Source: an uncultured Dokdonia sp. (GTDB lineage Bacteria > Bacteroidota > Bacteroidia > Flavobacteriales > Flavobacteriaceae). Taken from it: a DNA stretch of 61,934 bases. The stretch is from positions 1 through 61,934 of the forward strand of contig NZ_CANLOB010000030.1 in NCBI RefSeq assembly GCF_947492815.1, written 5' to 3'. Each line of letters begins with the position of its first letter. Positions within the stretch are counted from its first letter, which is position 1. Positions 54,306 through 61,934 of the stretch are shown here, in pieces. The notes beneath the pieces are model-generated. The model was not told where the DNA came from. It did no database searches and saw only the letters and a program-made list of their open reading frames with translations. The translations under genes and the position numbers were made by a program.

Positions 54306-54860
54306 ATGAAAAAGTTAGTCGTATTAGTAGTTTTATTCCTAGGAGGAATGACTGCTCAAGCAAATGAAGTGACGAATCTCGATCACGCAAACACAACAGG
54401 GATACGTTACAATGTGCCACAAAAAATCAAATTTGTACAACGTGGTGTGAAGTTTATTGTTTTTCCAAATGGAGAGTTTGATTTTAAGTTTTTAAATCCT
54501 CAACATCACGGAAGACGCGGATATAACGCTCCAGGCACAACCTATAACAATCGTAGAAGAGGCTATGTTTCTTATGATTATTATGGAAATGTCACTAAAG
54601 TAGGACGTAATTATATTTATTACAACCGTAACTGTGATGTAAATCAGATTGGAAATGTCACATTAAGATATAGAAATGGTAGATTGGTACGTGTAGGGAA
54701 TTTAAGAATATTCTATAACCGTTATGGAGAAATTGCACACACTGAAGGACATGTAATTTATAATGACCATTATGGTACCAATGATTACTATAATGATGAT
54801 CCGTATAATGGAAGAAAAAGAAACCGTAACAGCGCAGGCGCTAGAAGCGGTAAAAGATAA
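54306..54860 (+). CDS. exported Tyr/Asn/Arg-rich protein, unknown
   Basis: 184 residues: signal peptide (1-19, ending AQA), then a basic, Tyr-rich domain with repeated strands of the type Y-x2-G-N-V-T and N-R-x-G-E-I (about 90-160) and a very basic C-terminal tail (GRKRNRNSAGARSGKR). Similar small exported proteins are common in flavobacteria, with no known function. Strong terminator follows. Confidence 0.65.
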   Translation: MKKLVVLVVLFLGGMTAQANEVTNLDHANTTGIRYNVPQKIKFVQRGVKFIVFPNGEFDFKFLNPQHHGRRGYNAPGTTYNNRRRGYVSYDYYGNVTKVGRNYIYYNRNCDVNQIGNVTLRYRNGRLVRVGNLRIFYNRYGEIAHTEGHVIYNDHYGTNDYYNDDPYNGRKRNRNSAGARSGKR

Positions 54861-54886
54861 TAGATTTTTGGTTGGTTAGTTTTGGG

Positions 54887-54923
54887 AAACCTCGTAAAGC
54901 ATTTGTTTTACGGGGTTTTTCTC
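54887..54923 (+). terminator. intrinsic terminator
   Basis: 12-bp stem AAACCTCGTAAA with TTTACGGGGTTT (one G-U pair; 54887-54898 and 54907-54918), then TTCTCTTT. Confidence 0.75.
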
Positions 54924-54948
54924 TTTAGTTAAAACATAGACACTAATT

Positions 54949-55109
54949 TCTCTCCCTCTGGGAGAGATGCCCAAAGGGCAGAGAGGGATTTCGCGAAATC
55001 GAACTTGTGAGACCTGCCTGTCGGCAGGCAGGTTCACGACTGCAAGGAGAGTGAAACAGTAAAGCGAATTTATGAGACCTGAACGCCAGCAGGCAGGTTT
55101 ACGACTACA
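54949..55109. repeat. GC-rich hairpin and 65-bp tandem repeat block
   Basis: Unlike the surrounding AT-rich DNA. In order: hairpin TCTCTCCC/GGGAGAGA (54949-54967), hairpin TGCCC/GGGCA (54968-54980), palindrome GATTTCGCGAAATC (54987-55000), and two copies of a unit of about 40 bp (55005-55044 and 55070-55109; shared parts TGAGACCTG, GCAGGCAGGTT and ACGACT). Looks like a REP/MITE-type element or its debris. No open frame. Confidence 0.6.
54987..55000. repeat. TTTCGCGAAA palindrome variant, 14 bp
   Basis: GATTTCGCGAAATC, within the GC-rich repeat block. Its arms differ from the other copies, so it may be unrelated. Confidence 0.5.
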
Positions 55110-55267
55110 TCGAAGCCTATAAAGAACTATTAAAAAAACAGTCCTTTCATTAAAAAACACAAACCACTGAAACTACGGATTATACCCTTCTGAAAACTTT
55201 AAATTCAGCATATAAGACCCCATATTTGTAGCGAAGTATATGTAAATATTGGGGTTGTTTACATGCA

Positions 55268-55299
55268 AAATAGGCGCTTTCTAAAAAGCGTCTATTTTC
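55268..55299 (+). terminator. hairpin terminator upstream of the toxin gene
   Basis: 13-bp stem AAATAGGCGCTTT with AAAGCGTCTATTT (one G-U pair), 4-nt loop, 55268-55297. It isolates the toxin gene from read-through. Confidence 0.65.
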
Positions 55300-55337
55300 A
55301 TCTAATGATCCATTAAAGTGTAATAAAAAGATCATCT

Positions 55338-58300
55338 ATGTACGAATTTAAGCCAAGATCTAAAGTAGTACCACAATTAAAAGCTGTAAAACCAACATCT
55401 AAAATAAAACCAGATGCTGAAATAGAAAAGGAGAAAAAAGAAAGTAGCGTTCAGTCTGATATACAAACTCCAGAAAAAACAGATGGTATCAATAGTGTTG
55501 GAAATTTAGATACTACCAATGGAATTCAAGATACTACAACTAGTTCAGAAACTGGTGGAGATGCTTTCCAACAACTCATTGCAAAAGATCCTATTACACA
55601 AATCTTAGAAAACGATCCTATTACCCAATTATTAGATAATGATCCATTTATACAATTGGTAAATACCACCAATGCACCAAAGAATAAGTTAGCAGAAAAA
55701 ACAAAAGCTACGACCGAAGCAAACAAAATAAAAGAAGAAGAAGTTCCAGCTATAGAAAAGGCACAAGAACTAAAAGAGAAAAAATCAGCTCAAGATAAAC
55801 CAAAACTAAAGATTGAGAGTGCATCGCCAGAAGCTGCCATAGGAAGTGTAACTAAGTTACCACCTTTACAGATGTTTAATGCTATGAATGAAGCAAGTGC
55901 CGTAGCTGCACAAGCACAAAAAAATCAATTAAACAAAGTGCAAGACGGAATGGAAGAAATCACCATCCCAACCGGCATAGATGCTACCTCTGAAGCCAAC
56001 CAACCAACACCAAAAGTAGTTGCAAAAGGAAAAACACCTACGATTAAGACACCTACTACTGCTAAAAAAGTAGCCGCTAGTAAAGAAACAAAAAGCCTTG
56101 ATAAGGCAACGAAAAAAGCACCTCTTGGAAAAGTAACAACCAAGAGAGGTGCCTTTATAAAAGATATTCAAAAGTCTAGAAAAAACCTTGGGAATGTACA
56201 TACAGCTGCCCAATCAGATCTTGGCGTACAACCTATTACAAATTTTGATGAAGCGTCAAATCCAGCACAAATCCAAGCAAATAATGCTAAAGCACAACAA
56301 AGTGTAGGCAATGAATTAGGAAACGCGCAAAAAGCCACAACACAAGACTTTGGAGAAAGTGGTATGTTTCCTAAAAAAGCTAGTAAGAAAGCGAAGATTA
56401 CCATTAAAACAGCACTTACAGAGCAACGTCAAAGCTTACTTTCAGAGCATACAGAGATGCCAAGTTTTGATGATGCAGAAACAGCAAATATCAATCAAGA
56501 ATTACAAGCACGTTATCAAGGTGAGATTGCTGCTGCTGAACAAGATATGCAAATGGCTGGCACTGATAAAGACCAGAATATTGCGACAGAAAAGAATAAG
56601 CATCATCAAGATATGATGGCTGCTACCGAAGAAGCCAAAGCAACACAACGTTTAGAACGTAATAAAGGCCAAAAAGAAGTTGTCAACCAAAAAGAAAACT
56701 GGCAAGCCGAAAATCAGAAGATCAAAGAAGATGCTTCGATACAACTAGCTAAAGAGCAAACTAAGAATGAAGCAAGCATCACTAAAAAACAAGCTGAAGG
56801 GAATAAACAAATAGCAGATACCTATGCAAAAGCCGATAAAGATATTGCAGCTAAAACCAAAAAAGCAGATGAAGAGGTTGCTCAACAAGAGAAAGAAGGG
56901 GTAGAAAAAGAAGAAAAAGGATGGTTTGATAGCGCAATCGATTGGGTAAGTGACCAATTTGATAAAATCAAAAAAGCTGTCAACTTCATTTTTGATAAGC
57001 TACGAGCGGCTATTAAGAGTCTTGTCAACTGGGCAAAAGAAAAAGCCTCTGGTATTATCAATGCCGTAAGAGACTTTGCGATCAAAGCCGTAAAAGCCTT
57101 TGGAGAAATTGCAAAATCTGTGGTAAGTGCAGCTCTCTTTATGTTCCCAGAAACAGCCAAGAAATTCAATGCCTTTATTGATAAAAAAGTAGCTCAAACG
57201 ATAGAGGTCATCAATAAAGTAGCAGATGCCCTTGAGAAAACGGTACATGCATTATTAGATGCGGTAGGAAGAGTAATAGACGCTGTACTCGCAGTATATC
57301 AAAAGGTAATGAATGCTGTATTAGATGTACTAGAAGCCATTACGGTGGGTGCTCTAAAACTTATTCAGAAAATAGGTTGGTTAGGAAGTGCTGCCAAAGA
57401 ATCACCAGATCATTTCTTCCCACAAATGGCAAGTGAATTATTAGGACAAGATGTAGAAGAGCCATTAGAAAATGAAATTCCAAAAGTCTTTGGATTAACA
57501 ATGGATGATGTGAAGAAGAATGATCTTCTTGCTGCACAAGGTGGTGGTATAGAAACCACTATTCCAACAACCAATGATATAGATGATAGCATCTTTGATA
57601 AAGAAAGTTATGTAGCATCAGATTTTGATGTGCCTGTACAAGACGATTTACAGTTAAATGATGCTTTATTAGCTGAGATTGCAGCTATGCCAGACGGTGT
57701 ACCTGTAGAAATTGGATCTACCACAGCAGATACCAATGGTATAGCTGCGATAAAAGCAGGAAATACAGCAGAAACTGAAGTGTCAAGTGATACAACTGCT
57801 ACACAAACACCATTCATTACTACAGAGTATATTAACTCCTTAACACCAAAAGATAAAGAAGAAAGCGGATGGGTAGGCCCTTATAAATCTGTAAAAGCAA
57901 GAGCTTCTGGCGCTGCTGGTGCGATGCTAGATGCTGTTAAACTATGGTGGGCTGAAAATAAAATAGGGATTATTGCAGCTTTAGTATTAGGTGTTGCTGG
58001 TTTAATAGCAGCAAATATCTTGACAGGTGGAGCCATTCTTGCAGCCTTACCACTATTACTGAATATTCTATCTGTATTCTTTGCTGCCGATGCATTGTTC
58101 CAATTAGGAAAACATTTCAAAAACTATTTAAGCAAAGCATGGGATAATGATATTAAGGGTGGTGCTAAGAGTATGGCACGTGGTCTAGCCATATTAATTA
58201 TTGAATTGGTATTTGCCCTTATGTTTGGAGCCAAAGGCGTATTTAAGGCTGCAAAAGCAGGATTAAAAACGGCAAAAGGAGGGCTTAAAACAACACAAAA

Positions 58301-59357
58301 AGCCATTGTAAAAGGAACTAAAGGATTTGTAAAAGGGCAAGTTAAAAATGGAAAACGTTTATTGGCTGTCACTAGAAACGGATCTAGACGTGCTGTTAAA
58401 AATGGCAAGATTGTATTACAAGGCGTAAAACGCGGCAGTGTAAAAGGTGCTAAGAGTTTAAAATCTGCTGGAAGAGTATTATTAAAAAGATTAGGTTTTG
58501 ATCGTTTTAGAATTACACGTTCTGGTAAACGCTTTAAACTAGAAGGACATATTAATCCATGGGTGTTGTTGGCTAGTGGGGAAGTAAAACATGTTGATAA
58601 AGATAAAATTAAAGGAGCTAAAATTGGTGATGAAATCACCGTAGATGGTACAAGAGGACGCCTTATTGGAACAAAGGATATCGAGATTAACTCTCCGTTA
58701 GGAAAAGATATAGATAATTCAGGATTTAGCGGAGGTCGTAATGTACGTGATACAGCAGCTCAAACATTAGAAGAAAATAAAAAAATATTTAATCGAATTG
58801 ATGAAATTGATGCTGATGAAACTTTAGACATTATTCAAAAGAAGAAAAAGATAAAAAATAAATTAAAGGCCCCATCTAGTAAAGCTTTGAATAAGTTAAA
58901 AAGTGCTATTAAAAAAGATATTAGAGAACGTCGTAAAAAAGGATTATTACCTGAAGAAGCATTTCCTTCTAAATATGAAGCTCATCACGTAGTACCCAAA
59001 GAAATGGAAATTGAATTTGGAAAGGTATTTGATGAATTGGGTATTAACCTTGATGATGCATTTAACGGAACTATGTTACCTCCTGTAAAAGAGTTTGATA
59101 TAGTAATAGAAAATGCAAGAAAAACATTAAATTCGTCAGAAGTGCCAATTGATTTTTGGAAAAGAGCAAAACATCAAACACATCCTAAATATAATGAAAT
59201 AATCAGAAAGGATTTATCAGATTTTTTCAATGGTTTCAACAATTTATCTAAAGCTGATAAACTTATAATAAAAGAAGAGTTTTTATTATATATAAAAGAG
59301 ACTAAAATGACTTTATCTTCATTAACTAATGAAGATACTATTAGAGTTTTAAATTAA
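55338..59357 (+). CDS. polymorphic toxin with C-terminal AHH nuclease
   Basis: 1339 residues. No Sec signal. The N terminus (1-400) is low-complexity, Lys/Thr/Ala-rich, with two imperfect DPITQ repeats near 85-105; then a long charged coiled coil (about 400-520), amphipathic helices (about 530-690), two hydrophobic segments (about 875-920 and 947-967), and a basic, Gly/Lys-rich linker. The C-terminal 150 residues hold the AHH module: Ala1215-His1216-His1217 (EAHHVVPKE), LGINLDDAFNGTMLPP, and His1282 in HPKYNE, matching the HNH/EndoVII AHH nucleases. The large non-Sec carrier resembles effectors delivered by contractile or other specialised systems; no such system is in the window. DNA becomes more AT-rich from about 58740, suggesting tip replacement. 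The nuclease call is firm; delivery route unknown. Confidence 0.85.
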   Translation: MYEFKPRSKVVPQLKAVKPTSKIKPDAEIEKEKKESSVQSDIQTPEKTDGINSVGNLDTTNGIQDTTTSSETGGDAFQQLIAKDPITQILENDPITQLLDNDPFIQLVNTTNAPKNKLAEKTKATTEANKIKEEEVPAIEKAQELKEKKSAQDKPKLKIESASPEAAIGSVTKLPPLQMFNAMNEASAVAAQAQKNQLNKVQDGMEEITIPTGIDATSEANQPTPKVVAKGKTPTIKTPTTAKKVAASKETKSLDKATKKAPLGKVTTKRGAFIKDIQKSRKNLGNVHTAAQSDLGVQPITNFDEASNPAQIQANNAKAQQSVGNELGNAQKATTQDFGESGMFPKKASKKAKITIKTALTEQRQSLLSEHTEMPSFDDAETANINQELQARYQGEIAAAEQDMQMAGTDKDQNIATEKNKHHQDMMAATEEAKATQRLERNKGQKEVVNQKENWQAENQKIKEDASIQLAKEQTKNEASITKKQAEGNKQIADTYAKADKDIAAKTKKADEEVAQQEKEGVEKEEKGWFDSAIDWVSDQFDKIKKAVNFIFDKLRAAIKSLVNWAKEKASGIINAVRDFAIKAVKAFGEIAKSVVSAALFMFPETAKKFNAFIDKKVAQTIEVINKVADALEKTVHALLDAVGRVIDAVLAVYQKVMNAVLDVLEAITVGALKLIQKIGWLGSAAKESPDHFFPQMASELLGQDVEEPLENEIPKVFGLTMDDVKKNDLLAAQGGGIETTIPTTNDIDDSIFDKESYVASDFDVPVQDDLQLNDALLAEIAAMPDGVPVEIGSTTADTNGIAAIKAGNTAETEVSSDTTATQTPFITTEYINSLTPKDKEESGWVGPYKSVKARASGAAGAMLDAVKLWWAENKIGIIAALVLGVAGLIAANILTGGAILAALPLLLNILSVFFAADALFQLGKHFKNYLSKAWDNDIKGGAKSMARGLAILIIELVFALMFGAKGVFKAAKAGLKTAKGGLKTTQKAIVKGTKGFVKGQVKNGKRLLAVTRNGSRRAVKNGKIVLQGVKRGSVKGAKSLKSAGRVLLKRLGFDRFRITRSGKRFKLEGHINPWVLLASGEVKHVDKDKIKGAKIGDEITVDGTRGRLIGTKDIEINSPLGKDIDNSGFSGGRNVRDTAAQTLEENKKIFNRIDEIDADETLDIIQKKKKIKNKLKAPSSKALNKLKSAIKKDIRERRKKGLLPEEAFPSKYEAHHVVPKEMEIEFGKVFDELGINLDDAFNGTMLPPVKEFDIVIENARKTLNSSEVPIDFWKRAKHQTHPKYNEIIRKDLSDFFNGFNNLSKADKLIIKEEFLLYIKETKMTLSSLTNEDTIRVLN

Positions 59358-59376
59358 GTTAAATTATTAATTTACA

Positions 59377-59898
59377 ATGACATACTACAAAATCAATCAT
59401 GAAATTGAGACAAATGACATTTATATTTCATTTGAACATGCTACTACGCTCAATAATTTAGTAAATGGAAAAGGCACCAAATTGGATAAAATAAATTATG
59501 AAGGGAATGAACCTACTGATTTTTATTCTTTAGAAGGATTTGCTATATCAAAAAAAGCTAAAGATGTATTTTTAAGTCTAAACTTACCATATCTAACTTT
59601 TATACCATATACATTTTATTCAATAGATTCTGAGCAGCCATTAGAAATTTTTCTAATGAAAATAGAAAATGAAATAAATTGTATTGATTATGAAGAATCA
59701 GATCTATTTATTCTTGGGGACAGGATTAGACGAATTAAAAAACTAGTATTTGATCCTTCTTTTCATATTAAAGAACCATGTATCTTTTATTTAAAAGGCT
59801 CTAGTAAATTATTTATTAATGATGAATTTAAAAAAATAATTATTAAAAATAATTTGAAAGGATTTGAATTTATTCCAGTAAGTGAATACAAATCTTAA
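59377..59898 (+). CDS. Imm11/DUF1629-type immunity protein
   Basis: 173 residues starting 19 bp after the toxin. Family pattern: ISKKAKDVFLSLNLPYLTFIPYTFY in the middle, then CIDYEESDLFILGDRIRRIKKL and a GFEFIPV end. It probably binds and blocks the AHH nuclease just upstream. Intact frame. Two relatives follow in damaged form. Confidence 0.75.
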   Translation: MTYYKINHEIETNDIYISFEHATTLNNLVNGKGTKLDKINYEGNEPTDFYSLEGFAISKKAKDVFLSLNLPYLTFIPYTFYSIDSEQPLEIFLMKIENEINCIDYEESDLFILGDRIRRIKKLVFDPSFHIKEPCIFYLKGSSKLFINDEFKKIIIKNNLKGFEFIPVSEYKS

Positions 59899-59900
59899 TA

Positions 59901-60397
59901 ATGAATTATTACCTTTTAGAAAGAGATTACAAAGAAGAAGATATTATGATTCCTTTTGAATACCAAGGTTCATTAGAAATAATTTCTGAAGAAAAAAATC
60001 ATCTTTAGAAAGTATCCCATATATAGGGAGTAATGATACAGATTATTTAATTTCAGGAACACATGTGGTTTCTGAAAATTTTAAAAACTTCATAGAAGAA
60101 TTAAAAATTCAAGATGTATTATTCCTACCAATTCAAATCGAAAAAGACAAAAAAAAAATAAATTCATTTATTCTAAAATTTTCAAAAAGCAAAGATTGTA
60201 TTGACTATGATAAATCTGATTTAGTTGAAATACAAGGTTTGATCAGAAAAATAAATAGTCTTAAATTAAGAAATGATTTTAATGAAATGTTTTTTCAGTG
60301 CCAAGGTTTAAAGTTGAGAATAATAATTAATGATATAATGAAATCAAAAATTGAGAACTCCGATCTTAAAAAATTAAAATTCAACCCTTTGCCATAA
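59901..60397 (+). pseudogene. frameshifted Imm11-type immunity gene
   Basis: Starts ATG 59901 (MNYYLLERDYKEEDIMIPFEY) and stops early at TAG 60006-60008. The rest continues in another frame (SLESIPYIGSNDTDY, then VVSENFKNF, CIDYDKSDL, LKFNPLP) to 60397. Adding one A to the run near 59990-59997 joins both halves into a full-length paralogue of the preceding gene, so a single-base loss is the likely cause. A sequencing or slippage error cannot be excluded. Confidence 0.75.
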
Positions 60398-60404
60398 TAA
60401 TAAA

Positions 60405-60737
60405 ATGTACTATCTATTAGAACATGATATTAATAAAGATGATATTTATATTCCTATTGAATATGATGATGGGTTAAATAGTATTTCTGAAGGAAAAAAA
60501 CTTAGAGTAGATAAAATCTATTTTAAGGGAAAGAATGAATCTGATATGATATCTTTAACAGGACCTGTTATATCAGAAAAAGCAAAAGATTTTTTTTCTA
60601 GTTTAAATTTATCATACATAGATTTCATTCCCCACACTTTCTATCACGAAAGTAATAATAAAGAAATCAAAATTATTATGATAATTTATTTGAAGAATAA
60701 ATTTAACTTTAGAAAAAATGAAAAGAAAATCAAATGA
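60405..60737 (+). pseudogene. C-terminally truncated Imm11-type immunity gene
   Basis: 110 residues. It matches the first two thirds of the intact immunity protein (DDIYIPIEYDDGLNSI, VISEKAKDFFSSLNLSYIDFIPHTFY, IIMIIYLKNKFN), then ends in an unrelated basic tail (FRKNEKKIK) where CIDY-ESDL should come. The following gene starts inside it, 20 bp before its stop. It looks like a recombination scar that replaced the 3' end. It could still be translated; loss of function is assumed. Confidence 0.6.
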
Positions 60738-61101
60738 AGAAATTGAGGAAATATTAAAAAAAGATTTCCATAACTTTTTACTAAATAAACAAGCTCCACA
60801 TTGGATTAAATCATATTCACAATTTGATTTTTATCTTAATAAAAAAACGAAAAAAGTTGAATTAACATCTAGTATTAAAAAAGTAATACTAGAAGATGGA
60901 GTAACTTGGGAAAATTCAAAATTAGGAAAACAATTAATTAAGATTGATGATAATGGTAATAAAACAATTCATATATCATATGATAATTGGGAAGATATCC
61001 AAATTTATAAATCTGCAATTGATCTTAAATCTTTTGAAGTTGAAACCTTGTATGAATACAATCACATAGAATTATTAAATGAAGAAGACTTTTTTGTTTA
61101 G
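60718..61101 (+). CDS. small acidic-basic protein, possible immunity protein
   Basis: 127 residues with no recognised family; strands with IHISYDNWEDIQIYKSAID and a C-terminal acidic end (LNEEDFFV). Position downstream of a toxin and after a truncated immunity gene suggests an imported immunity gene or the tail of a fused one. Intact frame, very AT-rich. Confidence 0.5.
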   Translation: MKRKSNEEIEEILKKDFHNFLLNKQAPHWIKSYSQFDFYLNKKTKKVELTSSIKKVILEDGVTWENSKLGKQLIKIDDNGNKTIHISYDNWEDIQIYKSAIDLKSFEVETLYEYNHIELLNEEDFFV

Positions 61102-61130
61102 AGACAATTGATAAAAAAAAAATACAATAA

Positions 61131-61265
61131 TATTTTGCATTATATATAATTGATACCAATGGAAATAATAAATTGGAGACTTATGTTTTACATTTAGGGG
61201 ATAATATTGTAATTATTGAAGCAGAAAAAGTCGAACTTATTGAAGATGGAATATATTACGCATAG
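61131..61265 (+). pseudogene. gene fragment without start
   Basis: 44 codons with no ATG: FALYIIDTNGNNKLETYVLH...KVELIEDGIYYA then TAG at 61263-61265. Protein-like in composition and strand pattern, so probably the 3' remnant of another immunity-type gene. Low confidence because of its size. Confidence 0.35.
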
Positions 61266-61285
61266 GATCGTAAAATAAGATAATT

Positions 61286-61912
61286 ATGCATCAAACTGCT
61301 AAATATAATTTCAGAATATCTTGTATAGATACAGAGCAAGACTATATAGAGGTATTTGGAGAAGAAAAAACAGAAGGAATCTTTGGAGTTTCCTTAAATC
61401 CTCGCTAGGGAATAGATCTTAAATTTATACCTGAAATTAAAGAAATAGATGATCAATGGCCTTTAAGTCTTGTATTTGACTCTATGTCTATTAATAACAT
61501 ACGAAAAGTAGCCTTATTAGACGCTAGATTTGTAGTTACTCCATCAGAAAAATATCAAGGAAAAGAAATGATTATTTCTGCTCTTGACAGAAAAGAAAAA
61601 TATGGAAAAGAATTAGAAAAAACTGGTTTACATATTTATAAACATAATGATGTTGATGTAATTATATTTTTCGTTTCGAAAAATGAATTTAGTCATTTTG
61701 ATGATGAATTGGATGAAATATTCACAACAGATGAAAACTTAACAGTAGGTGATAAAACTTTAATTGAAAGTTTAGAAAAAAAATACGATATAGCTAAGTT
61801 TATAAAGGACAGAGTCATTAAATCAAATTATTTATCTAAAGAAGAATTAGCTTCTATTGTAGGCTTCCCCTTTTTAGGACACCTTAAAATTCGACAAATA
61901 ATTATTATTTAG
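61286..61912 (+). pseudogene. immunity-like gene with an in-frame amber codon
   Basis: ATG 61286 opens a frame reading MHQTAKYNFRISCIDTEQDY to SLNPR, then TAG at 61406-61408, and continues in the same frame (GIDLKFIPEIKEIDDQWPLSLVFDSM) to TAG 61910-61912, 208 codons in all. The ORF from 61484 is only its 3' part. The product is an acidic protein of no recognised family with the size and setting of an immunity protein. A nonsense mutation is the simple reading. Confidence 0.6.
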
Positions 61913-61934
61913 TTCAGGTTTGATGAAGAATTTA

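Noticed and set aside
58124..58639. 171-codon open frame antisense within the toxin gene
   Set aside because: Mirrors a Lys/Gly-rich coding region; Pro/Leu-rich, no motif, inside an intact gene.
55338..59357. DUF4157/eCIS-core metallopeptidase toxin
   Set aside because: No HExxH motif is present in the protein; the only clear catalytic module is AHH.

Overview
The window reads as chromosomal DNA of a member of the Flavobacteriaceae (Bacteroidota). It is AT-rich, has Bacteroidota-type promoter boxes (TAnnTTTG), and encodes a type IX secretion/gliding C-terminal sorting domain protein (11887-13626), TPR/HTH and AraC regulators of Bacteroidota type, a fused E1 alpha/beta 2-oxoacid dehydrogenase, carboxypeptidase-regulatory-domain proteins, DUF4139 and DUF6503 proteins. 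I cannot name the genus. No rRNA, tRNA, CRISPR array, transposase or prophage structural gene was seen.

Layout. 446-1752 is an isolated lysis-like trio: an amidase, a membrane coiled-coil protein and an overlapping exported coiled-coil protein. 2011-10790 (minus) is a tightly packed operon: a MotA/TolQ/ExbB-like channel subunit, two one-helix ExbD/MotB-like proteins, a 1987-residue exported protein and a small exported protein. I do not recognise it as any named machine, and it is one of the main candidates for something new. 10968-11882 is a dead lipoprotein gene with four in-frame stops. 11887-23676 is mostly household or surface genes (parE-parC, regulators). 23976-29630 (minus) is a seven-gene, translationally coupled biosynthetic operon: FAD oxidoreductase, methyltransferase, type III polyketide synthase, SDR, FabZ-like dehydratase, ketosynthase and ACP. 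It probably makes a methylated, oxidised phenolic or quinone-type lipid.

29946-33504 is the second main candidate. A fusion of a degenerate C39-like domain, a VKOR domain and a thioredoxin-like domain is followed by four small double-glycine-type precursors whose cores share a seven-cysteine framework. Each precursor lies in a repeated unit with a conserved upstream element and, mostly, its own hairpin terminator; one unit is decayed to a leader stump. A diverged relative lies at 53842-54033, and an orphan lanthipeptide-type precursor at 48089-48271. 33549-43281 holds metabolism and repair genes (E1 fusion, 2OG-Fe oxygenase, SUI1, Coq4-like, nucleoside phosphorylase, ung). 43358-45858 is a trio of unrecognised exported proteins divergent from a TPR-AraC regulator. 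48476-53766 includes mutS2 and a DUF4139 protein with a SusC-like N-terminal segment inserted in its middle.

55338-61912 is a polymorphic toxin locus. A 1339-residue protein with a C-terminal AHH nuclease is followed by an Imm11/DUF1629-type immunity gene and a run of frameshifted, truncated or stop-containing immunity-like genes.

Scattered across the window are twelve copies of a palindrome with core TTTCGCGAAA, many extending to 16-24 bp. Most lie inside unrelated genes, where they are read in all three frames (AFAKA, LSRK, FRE). This is far above chance for such AT-rich DNA and is the strongest genome-scale signal here.
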